A stretch of DNA of 64,000 nucleotides from Gymnogyps californianus (GCF_018139145.2 NC_059476.1:3285501-3349500); one strand, 5' to 3'. Shown: positions 40,301-55,500, counted from the stretch's first letter. Numbers and translations are program-made. The notes: generated by a model from the sequence alone, not told the origin.

Positions 40301-43300
40301 ATCAATTATTTAAGATAGGGCAACATAATACTTGCTATCAAAACATAGTATTGCTAGAGAGCACCACGTAATGCAGTGGATATAATTCTATCATTTAAAT
40401 TCATTAATGAATATGCAAAATTCTGTCATGAAAACACAAAACATCTTGAAAAGTTTCTATTTCCAATTTCATGGTTTTTATCACCATTTTCACTGAAGAT
40501 TTTGCAACATATTCTTCATATAAAAATTGCTCAGGCATTAAAGGCTTTGGAATGTAATAAACACTACTGCTAAAAATATCACACAATATCAGGATTTGCA
40601 TTTGGGAAGTCGATACTCTGCTCAAGGAAGAATCTCTTAAAAATCATTATATTGAGCATCAGTTAAACCCCAAGTTTGAATTTCATTGAGTGGTATTTTC
40701 AGATCCTGTGATGCTTAAAAAAACAAAACGAAACAAAACAAAACCCAGTAACTTCCATAAAAACAGAATAGCAGTACCAAACATATCTCTCTCAAAGTTT
40801 GGTCTCAAAGACCAAAAAAAGTTTAATCTTTCCTTCTGGCACATGAAAGTATCGTAGCAACAACTCCAACCCACTTCTATAGCTATCAGAAGTTCCGATC
40901 CCACAAATGACTTTTCTGCTTGTCCATCCTCCTCCTCTGACTATCTGCTAAAAACCTGTTGACAGATTATGGTAATAGCATCCACACCTTTCCTGATCTT
41001 TAATGAAGAGTAAATTGTTGGAAAAAAATCAGCAGAATTACTCAGAAAATAAATGATTCTATATATGGTTTGATAAATTGTAAATTCCCCTTTCTGTGCC
41101 ATTTTCAAGGTTATTCTATGCCATGCACAGCCTGGCAGAACACAGGAATTTTCTATTCTTTCTAGGCATAACACAGCAGTTTTATTGTTACCTTTAAGAT
41201 CTGCATTACTTTCAATTTAAAATATTTATTTCTACATCAGTCCGAGTAATTGAGATCAAACGCAAAATGACACTAGGTTATCTATGTGTGTTATGAGCCC
41301 TCTTATTTACCGTCTAATCCCCCAACCTCCACCAGATAAGCACTCCTTTAATTTGCTTTTCTCCTATGTAATGCAGTTTAGATCTAAACTCCTACATAAC
41401 TGATTTTGTCCATGCGAGAGCATTATTTTTTCTACACGATGCAAAGGTACCTGACGAGAGTTCTTAGGCATATGCAAACGGCATGAATATGAAAGGAAAG
41501 GCCACCCGAGCTGCTGTTCCATGACATCAAAAGAACTTTATAACAAACTATGACAAGAATGGAAGCTGTGGCTGTACAAAGATAATGTTTACTACTATGA
41601 AAGGTAAATAAGACGGGATCATCTCAAAAAATCTCAAAACGTTAATTGTCAAAACACCATATAACAAGCACTCTACATAACAGACACTGTAAAAGGGCTT
41701 ACGCCTGCAAGAAAATATTCAATAGCCCATATTCAGTCCTATTTCCCCTAATGATGTCATCAATCAAAGTAATGTTTCACTGCTAGTCAGAATTATAAAT
41801 TTTTTAAATTGGCTGCTTAAGACTAGGCTGCAGATGTAATTCAGTCCATCACTTCACATAAGGCTCTGTACATGGTTCATAAATGCTCAGGAGAGCTGAA
41901 GACGAACTTTGTTTTGCTCATGGTATCTTTTTATAGGTGCTCGCTCACTTAAATAATCTGTAAAGTCCATTGCTTTGCAAACACATAAACGTATCTTTAC
42001 CTTCCTTCACATAAACACATCAACCCCACATTTGCAAATCCAGCCCTTTCCAGGTAATCCACTAGTCAACATACAGCCTCTGCTTCCTTCTAACAAAGCA
42101 GTTTCTCTAACTGGCTAACAGCTTTGATCATATTTCTGTGTTTATCTACCCGTTCGATGAGTAATTCAAGTTAATATACACAGCTGCAATAGTCAAATGA
42201 TGAATTTCAGACCTGAGGGAATTATCATGGCAACTTTGTATATCAAAAAAATGAATGTGGAGCAACTGTTAAACTTTCAAACGCATTTTAATATTCATTT
42301 TTAGATACGGGAGCAGCTAGAGATGCGGATGAATTTGATTGCCATCTCCTCTGCATCTACTGGATCTATCCTCTCCCCTCCTCTGGCTGCTCGCTGGGAC
42401 GGCTGCCTGTACACGAGCCCTCTCGTCCCCCTCCGACATCCCCGGCTCCTGCCAAGGCAGCCCAACCCTCTCCTCGGAGCAGCGCGCTAATTCAGGGGGG
42501 AGCTGCTATGACTGTCCCCATAAGCCGGGGAAAATGATGAGTCACTGAAGCGAGAGATAATTACAGACGAGTATCTTCTTAATTAGCATGGTGAGAATCG
42601 GAAAGGACACATGAAAGTTTAATGTCTGGTGGTTAAACACGCTGCTTCCACGTGAAAGTGTGAAAATATGAAAGCGTGTTCAAAACTTGCAACGGTTGCT
42701 GGAGAAAAAAATAAATACAGAAAAATAAAGAAGCTTAGCAAATACAAACGAAACATGAATATGAAGGGATTCTGCAGTGCGTTTAACTTTTAGTTAAAGA
42801 AAACTACAGAAACTTGCTAAATGTTGTCATGTCAGCTTGTGCTGAGCCCCAAAAGTGGCTCCAAGCAGAATGGGTCAGGGTCCTTGATCAGTTAATCAAC
42901 ATTTCTTCCTGTTTCCCTGCATAAAACAATGAGATCATGCTCATCTTAGTATTATCTTGGTAACAAAAAACCTTTCTTTGATACCATTTTGTTCTTGTAA
43001 GCCTCCGCTGCATTACACACACAGACATCCCTGCTACAACATTTATCTTCAGATCCCACCTGCTAAACAGTGTTCAAGCCCCTGCTGGTTAGGAAAATCT
43101 ATTTAATATTAGAAAAAAGTACACTACCAGTCATCTCTTTACTTTTCATAATTTTCTTTGCCCTTAGTGAGATATCATTTGCAGCCAGCATGCTCTTAAT
43201 TACAATGCTAATAAAAATTTGTAATTATTTATAGGCAATATTTGTACTGTAGGTGTTTATAATATGGTCTATTAACTATTTAGCAATAGCTAACAACATT

Positions 43301-45226
43301 ATTAAATTTTAATCTTAAGTTGATTTTTAATCGTTAGTTGGTTTCTGAGATCATTGTCATCTTCTGCAGCATACCACTCCAAGCAATACACAGAAAAAAC
43401 CATATCTAATTCTTTAAAAAATCAATTTCAATTTTAACTGTAGGAGCAACTGCAAACCTGCGTTTACACAGCAAGTACTGCAAGGGCAACATAGGGGGCT
43501 TGCCATTGCCCTGGGCAATTATTAGCTATTTATTCACTGAAATAGTGTCAAGGTTTATCCTGAAAGCCTTTCACATCCTTCCTTACCTCCAAAGCTCAGA
43601 AATGAAGTAGTCACACAGTGACTAAGAGAATTACTACACATCATACTAGAGAAGCGCATTTAATGCACTTTGTAAAGCAGCTGAACACAATTAATTTCTC
43701 TCCTGCCCAAAAGCAGAGGCACTGGATTCATTCTTTCTTTTCAGACCAGGTACACCGAGGCAGGTGGGTGGGAATTTAGTATTCCCAAAGCAAAATCATG
43801 GGATCCAGGACATCTGCAAGCCTGTTGTAAGGGAAGCCAGATCTAGCTCCCGTGCTGGAGGACTGGTCATTCAGCTACATTAAAAGCAAAAAACAAAACA
43901 AAACACCAAAGCAGCTGATTTTTCTTTGGAAACGATGTATTATTATTCAGAAATACATTTTGTATCAAAAAAAAAAAAAAAGACCGTGCAATTCCAAACT
44001 GTAAACTTACTTCTAATTCCTGTAAAACATAGTTCTGCAGGAAAAGTAGAAGAGGCACACGAATGCTCAGAAAGTACTTACCTTCTTAAATTATCTTTAC
44101 AATAAAATAATAAATGTTCAAATGGCCCTTTAGCAGGTATGAGTAGGGAAATTTTAATATCAAATAATCCCCACAAGTAATTCTAACACTGAAAAATTTC
44201 AGAATGAGAAGAGAATTCCCTGCAGGAGAGACAACACATGCCAATGCTTTTCTCCCTCAAGGGTAAAACATCCTATTTTAAATAGTCTTGTCCATTTTCT
44301 TCCAGGGAAATCTCTAAGTTGGAAATATTAAGCTTTTTATGTATAGTGAGAAAATCTAAGAGAAATCAAAACTACACTAAGTTAAGGGATGTTTCATTAT
44401 AATGTCCTTATTACCACGATCAGGAACAGATGAAATAGCATAAGTTGCATTTATTTTTCAATAAAATTTTCCTTACATGGCCTTAAAAGACTACACAGCT
44501 AAATAAATAAATGGATAAATAATAAAAAAAACCCCAAAACACTCAAAAACATTAGAATGAACTTCTCACTACATTTTGGCTTTCAGAACATTTTCATAGA
44601 ATTTACTTTGTTGAAAAGGGTTTAAGTCCCTCACAATTACCAGACAGTTTGCAAGGATATAAAAATGCAGTAAGCTTTGCTTACAACATGTACTCTCTAT
44701 ATATTAGCAACAAATAAAGAAATAAAAACCAGTTATTATCATTTCTAGAAGCCACGAAAGAAATTCTCACCACTTAAGGACTCAGAAGATAAAAATCCAT
44801 CTTTAAAATGCCCCAAATTTCAACTTTTTGGTAACTACTGTTAAGAGTATCGGCTGCCATGTGAGCTTGCACTGCAAGATGAGTTACCTCACTACTAAAT
44901 GTAAAATGCAATGTGTCTGCAAACAAGTTTGCTCACTTAAGCAAAATATGATGAAAGACAGTATGACAACCCAAGGCGGATAAGGCAGAGGAACTCCCGG
45001 CTTTTCTCGTTCTGAAGAATACTTTCTATTGTATAAGATATAATGACCCCGCAGCACACGGCTCACCATTAGCTACCGGTTAAGATGCACCAGCGTAGGT
45101 TCCTGGGCACATCACCGCACGCGTCAGTGAAAGCACGTGATGAAGGTTCAGACCCAACAGCAAGTATGCCAAAACCAGGAATGGGGATCACTCTGTATGA
45201 AGGTAATTCAGCTCTCCGGGAGCATA

Positions 45227-45330
45227 ACGCCTCGTTTCTGCTGCCGGGCTTTTCTGGGCGCCGGAGAGAGCACTGTGCCCAAGCAGTCTCCGCTGGCCAG
45301 CGCGCGGCGGACGGGAGTCGCAGCTATCAT
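45227..45330. other. CpG-dense patch
   Basis: About a dozen CpG dinucleotides fall within roughly 105 bp, including GGCGCCGG and CAGCGCGCGGCGGACGGG, in otherwise CpG-poor intron. It is too short for a standard CpG island, and no TATA box, initiator or first exon is evident beside it. Confidence 0.55.
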
Positions 45331-46355
45331 TGTATCCTAGCTCTCCGTACAGCACTTAAAGCCACTTTGACACAGATTCCTTAAGCTTCTACCAGCAGCA
45401 TCTACCCGTGCCGTCATACAAGTAAGGATAGGAAGAAAAAAACAAAACAAAGCAAAACGCCCCTAAAGATACATACATATATGTATATAAATTCATACAT
45501 ACATTTCTCATAGTATTAATACAAACATTTCTTTTCCTGTAATAGAAAATCTGACAGTAAATTCAGCAGCACCTTTAGAGAGAAAGTTATTTCACGGATA
45601 CAGCAGCAGAATGTAAACAAGTGCAAAATGTTAACATTTATCACTTTTTTTCTTACTGAATATATGCTATTTTCGATTTCCTTAGGCCAAATCCTGCCTT
45701 CTTGACCACGAGTAAATGGAAGGAATAAAACACGTGAGTCTTTTTTCCTTTGAGAAACAGAAGTTAACATTTGCAATAATGTGAGTGATAAATGTTTGGG
45801 TTTTTTTCCTGCTGCCACAAACATTATTACAAAGGCATCTTTTTGCAAATCAAGAACCACTAAGGTATTTTCAGCTGACAAACTTTGCTCTCAGAGCTCC
45901 TGGACAAGACGTGCCATCTCCTTTACCCCATCTGATTTAAGCAGCTCAGTGCTTGCCTAGGCAGCAAGGACCTACCGATTCAGCGTAGGTCCGTTCAGAA
46001 TGCAGAAGACTGATACGGAAGTTTATAGGGGAATATTAGCTTACTTAGTCTTGTATATCTTGTTTTACCTCAAAACGTATTTTACAGATCCAGATTTGAA
46101 CTCTGACAGTTCAATCTCTATCAATCAATAGAAAACTTGTTTTAAAAGGAAATCCTTTAGAGGCCTTCAATGCTGATAACTATGTCCTGACCAGCTGAGC
46201 ACACTGGTTCCAAAATAGAAAATAATGTCAAAAGAGCTGATTTTCCTGAAAAGAGCACAACGCATAAGGAAATTTTCCATTTTCATAGGTGGGGCATGGA
46301 AGAATAGCATTTAGGTGTGCTAAGCAAGTCACCGGGATAATGATGTAGGCTATCT

Positions 46356-46560
46356 GAGGAACCTCAGGAGGCTTTTCCTCCAGCCTGCTGAAAGCAGGAC
46401 TGCTCCAGGCTTGGACCAGGCTCCTCAGGGCTTTACCCCGTTGGGTCTTGAAACCCCCAAGGATGGAGGTCAACTGCAATGAAGAATCTGGCTCTGGCGT
46501 CTCGACAGCCTGGGGGGCTGCTGTTAGGTCCCCCCAAAGCCTCCCTGAAGGCAGAGCAGA
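46356..46560 (-). mobile_element. CR1 LINE fragment with an internal deletion
   Basis: On the plus strand the reversed CR1 order is visible: GAGGAACCTCAGGAGGCTTT, CCAGCCTGCTGAAAGCAGGA, CTGCTCCAGGCTTGGACCAG, TTGGGTCTTGAAACCCCCAA and GGATGGAGG. After a gap it continues as TGTTAGGTCCCCCCAAAGCC. The middle of the element (the part with GGCAACCTGTTCC) is missing or scrambled. The 133-codon ORF and the overlapping plus-strand ORFs around 46228-46777 are explained largely by this G+C-rich repeat. Confidence 0.68.
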
Positions 46561-49500
46561 ACCATCCTTCTGCTGCCAGAAGTCACAAGCTCTCAACTTG
46601 CCCCGTCTTGGGGACCTCTCCTGTACCATCAGGAGACCAGGATCTGCGAACCCCTCTGTCGCTGCCCCATGTGCTCACCCCCTCCCACAGCAGAGCAGTC
46701 CCACACCTCTCTGCAGTTTCCAACCCCTTTGGTGCAAACTGCCGCATCCATATGCTCTGACAAGCAACACAAATTAGGCATTTTACATAAAAGAGAACAT
46801 TTGAGAGAGGTCAGTTCCATGCTGAGCCCCTGCAGGAACTGCTTAGCACGAATCCTACGTGGCAAACCAGCAAGCAAAAATTTCCTGAGATACATTTTAA
46901 GTCGACAAAAGCTCTTGCAATTAACAAAATAACTTTGTGGATGCAAAATAAATGCAACAAAGGTATGGTTTTGAGTTTCCTTCTTCATGGTTTACTGAAA
47001 AGACTAGTTTGAGGACTACAGAGAAAAAAAGCCGTACTGAAGCAGTATAATTACGTATTTATTTGAGAAGGTACTTATTTTGGAAGGTATTTTATTTGAA
47101 AAAGCTGGTTCTTAGCAAGAAGTCCTTGTCCAAAGGTTTCCAAACTTCTTTCATGTACCAACTGCCAGAAGAACAGACCTACAGCCACCTTCCCCTGTTT
47201 CGGAGGCAGATCTCCGTTACTCTGCCCAGACGGACCTGCAGGCTCCCCACTCCTTCCCAATCTCGGTGAGACCCAGCAAGGCAAAAATATTCAACCAGCT
47301 CCCCTTCGACATATTTCTGTGCTGTAACAACGCTACGGGCTCTAATCTACTGCTTCTAAATGAATTCTGAATAAGCAAAATCCTGATTATTGTTTCATTT
47401 GAAGGAAAATCCTATGTTCCCAAACAGTAGGGAAAAAAGTCCCACTTCTCTGAATAGAGGGAAACCTCTCTGGCAAGAAGAGCAAAAAGGATCTTCACAC
47501 AGATCAAAACCAGAACCCGAAATCACGATAGCTTAACTGAAATTCATTTTGTAAAAGGCTTATTTATTAGAAACTTGATGAAACGCACAACAAAAATATA
47601 TACAAAGCGTTCTCTAGTTTGAAAGTGCTTTGCACTTTCGTAAAAGGCAAGCAAAAAATTAATGAGACATTTTAACACCACCATTTATCATTTTTCTAAG
47701 GCTCTTTTTCAAAGAAGTCCATTTAAACCAAAAATGCTTCACTTTAAAAAGCTCTATACAGTCTCAGTATTAAACAGTATGCCCTTCAATTGGAATCAGA
47801 GTACTTAAGATTTCTGAATGTCGGTCCATTTATTTTTGGTTTTCTAAATGCAATTGTCTTTCCCCACCTTTTTTCTCCCCCTGCTATACTAAAAATTATT
47901 TCACTGAAAATCTAGAGAACTGCCCTCAATAAATCTGTTTCAGGTATCTTGGTTTACACTTCAATTAATGCTAATAACAAAATTATAAATATAAGTAATA
48001 AAATACAGAAAACAACAGTATTTATGGGTATGGCCAGTATTCAAACAGTTAAAAAAAAATACGGAAAAGCCATATAAAATACATTTTTAAAGAATTTTGC
48101 ACACATGCAGCACTGAATATGGGAATAGAACCATTCTGGGATTTAGAACTACTTACTTTTATTGCAATTATCACTGGTTGGCACTCAAAGACTTTCATAC
48201 GACTCGTGTGATATCAGGACACATCGGGAAGGACAAGGAAGGAGATGCAGAACAAACAAGAGCCGGTGTGCCCGTGCATCAGTCCCTATTTGAGGAATGG
48301 TTTCCACAGAGCCCTATGCAGAGGAGCAACCTTTGAGTAAGGCTTCAAAGCTGCAAATTCACAGCAGAGCAGAGAGATGAGCGCTGACATTTTTACATCA
48401 TCTAAAAAGACACAGGAATTTGGACTGGTACCACTTGGTCGAAGACCTACCCACTGCCCCCAAATGCATTCAGCGATGTTTTGTCAGCTTTGCTGTTACT
48501 GCTCCAGCTGCTCGCCGGGGTTCTCTAAGCGGTAACGCGGCTGACATTCCCATCGACAGCGATCAGCGGCCTTCTTCCCCAGTGCATGGCCAGAGAGTTT
48601 TTAATCCCACTACAGCACGCACTGGCGCTTTTGGGGGGCTACAGAGAGCGGTGGTGAGCACCTCTGGGTGCCCCTTCCCTCGGGACTCTCCCAGCCCTCT
48701 CCTTCCCGTGGGCTCCTCTTAGTTTCCGCCTCCGCTCTTCCTCTGCTTTAGGGGAAAAAGCCTGTTCTGACCCTCTTCCTTGACCATTCAACCCACCCTG
48801 CCATTTAAAGACATCTCTCTGCAGAAAAATCTTGTTTGCCCCTTTCAATCTCTCCTGTAAACTGGAATTTTCTTCTGTATAATGAAACCTGACTGGAGAC
48901 AGCCTATCTCCAAAGTTCACACGCATACTGGAAATCTCTGCTCTCCAATTTAAGTACCATTATCTGCTACTTATTTGGGGCTTGGAGTTAAGCTAAGTGA
49001 ATAGACGTATTCATAAACACGCACATTCATTTGGTCTGTACTTTTCCAAAATCCGCAACAACTGTTTCAGCGTTTGGGGAATTACTCATACAAAAGCACC
49101 TCCCTAAGGCCTCCACCTCTCCCTGTCCCCAGCATCGAAGAAGAGCGACAGATACGCGAAGCAACAGCCCACAGAAATGCGTGCTTACTCACACACACGT
49201 GAACAGAAAGTGCAATCATCTTGGTACAGACTTAACATGGGAGTAACAAAGTTCCTGACACTAATGTGAACCTCAAACTAACTGCCTTCCTCGCCCCAGG
49301 GAAAGCCTTTCATCTTGTTTATTTTAGATTTCCCAAAATGAAATTATGTCTTACTTTCTTCACATTATTGTTAGGAAGCTAATTTAACTATAATTATTAT
49401 TATCATCCTCTGAAGCACTCTCAAAATGAAAGACATATCTGTTCTAGCACTCAGTGTTAGATAAATGACAAGGAAAAAAAGCTGAACTTTCTCTGAAGCA

Positions 49501-52500
49501 AACACAAGTCACCAAAGAGTCACCAAAATAAAAACAAAGCTAGAAGATAACACGGCCGAGATGCAGACACGTGCACAACCAGCACAGGAGCGTGTCCTCT
49601 CCTTGCAGCATCCTCAAAAACCAGAGGACCAGAGAGGTTTGTTTTGAACTGCGTCGCCCACGCTGCTGTGTCAGCACCAGCTAGAGAGGCAACAAAAGGT
49701 GCTCAGCACTGACCCACAGCAAGACTCACAACATCGCCGTGGGAAAGGAGATGCTCACAAAAGCTAGGCCGTCAGCCTCTTTCAGCACAGCAGGCTGCAG
49801 GCTTTGCAAGGATACTGTAAGGAGGCACAAGCAAAATATAGTTTACGGATCCTACACCGCAAAACTTTACTCATGGCTGAACACCTCGATAAACCACAAT
49901 GTTGGCTAATGCAATCAGAAACAGTATTTTACTTATCAAACACAATCGATGTTGCAAGCCATGTAAATAAACTATCATCATGTCGATGCAGACCAGCTGA
50001 AGAATTTAAGTTTTGCAAACACTAGGAAAAGATAATTTAAGACAACTGGCATCCTATGTTGAGAATGACTGCACTGAAGTAATTTCAGTAATTGTGATAT
50101 CCTACAGGTATTATGGATAGTATCTCTGCAGCAGGCAGATCACGCTGCAGTAAGATATCACTATGACAAATCAGGGGAATACTAAGGGAAGATATATAAT
50201 CTTATAGATGAACCTCCTCTTCAACCAAGACAGGTGACCCTGCAGATGAATACACTTCTAAAAGCAACAGCCATTTTTAAGACAAATTATTCTACTTTTG
50301 GTGCTTCTCATTTGACTCGTTGTGACATAAAATATTTAGCAACTGGTTTATTGAGGGGCTCAGCAAGCTTGAAAGAAAGATCAGAAATATGTGCAATCAA
50401 AATTTAATTCATAGAAACACTCAGTTTATATATCCTTGGATTAAAAAGCAACTTGCAAAAAGAGGTCTCTTTGGGGAAGCTTTTGCATTTTTTAACTAAT
50501 TTCTACCTTTGGTTCGTAATCACAACATACCACTGGGGCTGTTCTGTTACGAAGTTTTCGGGACAGAACAGACAGTGGATATGGGAAGGAGGTTTATGGG
50601 GAAGGCAGTCTCTGATGTTGTGCTCTGCTTCTCAGCTTTCAGTGCTGTAGAAGGTTACATAGTCCTTGCAGACAGGAATTACTGCAAGGCTCTCATCAGT
50701 GTTAAAATAAAGACAGGGCTCTTTACACATTTGCATGTTATCAAAATGAAAACCCCATTATAGGCAATGTTCTCACTCCCTCCTCCCCAAAGAGTAGGAA
50801 AACTGATTAAATAGAGAAAGATAGCACTGCTGATAACAGTCTGGTCCTTTATATGATTTTTCTAACTTAAGTTCAATTTTCTGTTGTATTTTGTAGTATA
50901 GTAGCAAAACTAATAGTATTTATGCAAATCCACGTACCAACATGGTAAATAAGAGAAATAGTAGTAGCAAACAGGAGATTTCACAGAATTGAAATTCCTC
51001 TTCTCTGCCTACAAGGATCCTCACCTTACCTGCCTCTTCCCTTGCAATTTGGCTCCCAAATCACACCCGCACCCCTCGAGGACAGATGCAAGGACGAAGT
51101 CTGGAGGAGCACGGCTCCTGCTAATGCACACATTGCAACTTTCATTCAAAAGTTAGAATACGATTCACCAGAGGAATGAGAAAGCCCATTATTTCCATTA
51201 CAGAGCCACAAAACCAGAAGCACAGTGAGCAGATGCAATTTGTACGGGGTCCCGTGCCAGACCGTCGCGGAGCTGCGAGCAGAGCTCTGCCGCCCGCCGA
51301 GTTGCAACCACTGCAGGGTCTGGGCTTCCAGCTTTCACCTCTCCCGCGGGGACAGATGGGAACATTGCCACCATTATCCTATGGGAATTATCTACCAGAA
51401 AGTTTTCTCTTTGTCTTGTGTATACGTAGGTGGCCTCTTGCACAGGCAATCTCACTTTGTCTGTAATTTCTTCAGCTTGTTAGATTTTGTAAAATGTGCG
51501 CAAGGTTTGCCAGGAGCAGAGGAAAAACTCAGTAGCGTTTCGTTTAGACAACAAAAAGCAAGAAGTTCAGATTTAAATATTTTCTGACAGGCAGTGCGGG
51601 AGGCTATCCACAGATATTTTGAGAAGTAGCCATATCTATATTTCATAAGGATACATTATCAAGGAACACAGACCTATTTAGCATTTTGCATTTAATTAAA
51701 GGAAATGGGGAAGGACTCATCTGCAGAACCTGAACACGATAATATATGGGCTGCACCTCCAAGAATGACACAATTCTTCCCTGTAACATTATTAAATTTG
51801 AATTTTCTTTCTTATTAAACTCAGAGTAACTCAGAATACTTTGGGGGATTCTTTCAGACAACCTATTGCTAAACAATGTACAGTATCAAGAAAAGCTTCA
51901 AAGCTCAAAGATACTTCATGAAAAGAATATGAAATCAATCTATAATATGCAATCTAAGCAAAAGGAGCTGAACATTTCTCTTGTGGAAAACTAAATTAAT
52001 TAAAACTCTTTTTTATTACTATTTGGAATGATGACCAAAAAGTTCAACATAATATGCTCCAACAGGATGCTACTGATAAATAGCTCTTTATCCTTTTCCT
52101 ACTGCAGAAATCAGCGCACCTAAACTGAGCAGAAATCCAACACCAGCAGGACAAAAGGAGACTATCAGCCACGTTAAGGACAAACTCGGCTTTTTTCTTC
52201 TGATTTGGGGCCAATCACAACATTGAACAGCAAAAAAGGAAATGTAAAACTCCTGGCAGGAGCACAACAGAGCCTGTGCGGGACGGCAAAGCCCGAGCTA
52301 TGCAATCCTCTCTCGGAACTGCCCAGTTTTTGGGTACGTGCAGGGACACCTCTGCCTCGCTGGAAGGCCAAAGGAGCCAGGCATCGTTTCAGGAGCAGGA
52401 GGCAGCGTGGAAAAATAAGGCAGCAGACGTCATGAAGACAACAGCACTTACTCAGCTATGGGCACAGAGGGCAATGGGAAGCGATTTCTGCTTTCCACCC

Positions 52501-55500
52501 TTCCTGACAGCTCTCAGGGTAAGGATAAACAGTAAAGGGGAGCAGTGCTAACTCATGTGAATAAAAAGGATGAATTCAAAAAGCATTACATTGAAATATA
52601 TTTCTTTAAAAAAAGTATTTTGCATACGTGAAAAGCATGATGACTTAAAGAACTAATCGGTTGGAATAATTAAAATTTGAAAGGCCTATTTTAAGAAAGC
52701 CAAGCCACAGAACTGAAGCAAGCAGCGGGCCAGCACCTGTGCGTACATCTTTTTGAAGTAATTAGACCAGGCTATGACCACAGGAGTTTCTTCTGCATGC
52801 AAACAAATTTTTATTTTTATTTTTCAATTCAGTTTATTCTATTTATTTCAGATCAATAACATATACTTGGAAGTTAAGAAACAAACTAAACATTTTAAAC
52901 CCAGGACATCTCATTTCCCTTTTCCGTTCCATGGAAAAGCCAAGACATGGGACTGGATTTCCCAAGTCCTGAAGGACAGAGCTCATCTGCATCCAGTGAC
53001 CATGTGGTGACAGCCAGGTATCCCGAGACCTGAAGGCAGCACCCCAGTGTCTGCAGAGGGCTCCCCCCACGCTAGTTAGCCTGGCATGGCAGCAATAAGC
53101 ACAGGGCCAAGAGGGAATATCTGCTCATAAAGCTCTACTGGCTCCAGACGAAGCTAATTCAGGTTTCTCTGTGCTTGCAGGCGTACCAAAAACCACCTAA
53201 AGCATTTTAGGGGAATACCTTCTGTACTGAATAACTCACTATGACGAAAGTGCAAAACATGCTTTGATAATTGTCCTTATGATATCCAACACACTCAATA
53301 TATTCAAGTAGTAACAAAGCATTTTTAAGTGCTGGTTTTCCACCACTGAAATAAATTCCGATTCATAATTGAATTTCATTTTCCTTCCAACATCTTCTTG
53401 GCAAAAATCATAAGGGAAAAAAGTAAATCCCCTCACAAATAAGAAGTCATTTATCATTTTCTAACACAATAACACTTAAACATTAAGAATAGGATTAGAT
53501 GTATATTCAACTATGTAATTGCTTTCACGTACGTACAGCCTATGCATGTGGTTAACAAAAGCAACTTAAGTCGAGAGATCTTTTTTAATTACATATCCAC
53601 ACCTAAATGAGAATTAATCTCTCTTTGAAAAAGCAATTAAAATTAAACCCAAAACAAGATTAAAATCAGTGACTTAAAACGTTCCAAAGTAAAAATCAAC
53701 TTCTCTCGCCGCAGTGGCAGCAGAGGACCAGGCGCAGGGACTGCCAGCCCGGAGAGGGGAGGCCACGCTCCCGAGAAGGCGGTGGGGAAGGGGCTGGTTT
53801 GCTCCACAGAGCTCAGCTCTTACAGCCTGCGTCCTCCCTACGCCACTCCGGGCGAGCAAATGCGAATATCCCGTGATGCACACTCCTCCTTTTTTCCTCC
53901 CAGACTGCCAGCTGAGCAGTAACGACGGGACTAAGCAGAACCTCTTTTACATTTTCTGATGTTCAGCTCCTTGCCCGGACTCCCTCAGGATTTCCCAGCC
54001 CAGCCCTGGAGGCCTAGGACTTCTCTGCCACGGTGAAGTACGTTCGGACCAGCACAACTGAGGCAAAGCAGCAGCTTTGATATATATTCAAAATATCTAA
54101 GAAATATTAAGAAAGAATAAGTAAAACTAAAACCAGTGCACAGGCTAAAGCAAAAGCTATATGGAATTAGTTTAATTTAGCAACGCTGCCTCCCCTGCCA
54201 TCTTTAGTTACTATTCAGTCATTTAATTAAAATTTTCACGATAATCCACATATTTATGCGCATAACACTTCTTCATGTGGCTGTAATATGGCAAGAAAGC
54301 TGAGGGCAGAAAAAAATGTGTAGTTTTTTATACCGCAGACTGCACATTGTCACAGCTCAATAAAGCCAGCAGTGTTGCAGCGGCCTGCGCCATCTGAGCA
54401 CCCCGCTCGCTTCTGCTCCGGAAGATGGTAACTAGGCCAAAGATGGGCTGCAACTTTCTATTTTTAGACTTGTGTTTGAGTCCAGTTCCATTTTTCTTCT
54501 CATATATACTCATGAGATGTTACTGAAAACTGTGGGTCTGCTTCTCTTCCCTTCTTTGCTGCCTTCCACACTCCCCGATCCCAGCGCATCCAGCTCTGGA
54601 TTAACCGCTCCGCGTACCTCATATAAATACTGCTGATATTTTTGCCATTAAGCCCACGAAAGAAAAGCTGGAAGTCAGAACTGATGCGCTTGGACCAAGG
54701 CTAAGACAGCTCAGATGTTCAAACAGCGGGGAAAAAACAACAACAAAAAATCTGTGGATAAAAGCACTGAGCTTGTAAACGTTGAAGAGGAAACTTTGAG
54801 GACTACCTCCTTATGAAAGCTAGTAAAATGGAGACCAGGGAAAGCACTATTGAAAGTAAAGAGTAAGAGATTCTCAGTGGAAAAGTTTCACTACTGAGAT
54901 GGAAAACATATTAACAGCCTGAAGACGCATTCAACTCATGCACATATATACAGCTGTCCAGTCCCCAAGTCCATTCAAAGACAAAAATTAGCTTTCATTT
55001 GGAACATTTTCTCTACACTGAATACTAAACAGTCACTTCATATTGCCATAGAAATCTCAAGGGATGCAGAGAAAGAGTTAGACATAAATCATACTTTTCC
55101 TGCCTTTGCACGCTCAGATCTGTGCAAAACATTGCGTAGCTTTCACTAGTTCAAAAAAGTGCAAGCTTATTTTTTTCTTCAGATCTTTTTCAAATAATCC
55201 TCAAAAAGTAAATTGCAAACAGGATCAGCAAAATTATCCCACTCAACTGTGTACACGTAAAAAAAGGCTCATCTATTGAAAACCCTCTGTTCTCAAATCA
55301 CAAACATGCCCACTTCAGTCCTACTAAACGCTGGATTATTTTGGAAAGCTTGAACCATGTTAGTCTTTGGATATCAATAATATTTTTGAAGCAGATTAAC
55401 TTATTTCTTTGCAAGGAACAATCTGAAAACACAGACGGACACTAAAGCTGTGGGAGTGGGAGGACGGCTGCACAGGGGCAGTACTGCGAGATTTTCACTC

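Noticed and set aside
43586..43630. Short block with MIR-like words and a GTAAGG donor-like site on the minus strand
   Set aside because: Only about 40 bp resembles the MIR core and the possible exon would be under 40 nt. Too short to support.
46228..46629. 133-codon minus-strand ORF, with 109- and 93-codon ORFs opposite
   Set aside because: Overlaps a degraded CR1 copy whose motif order explains the sequence. No protein family was recognised.
51225..51587. 120-codon plus-strand ORF in a CpG-richer patch
   Set aside because: The reading is open in two frames and on the other strand, which reflects G+C content. No domain seen.
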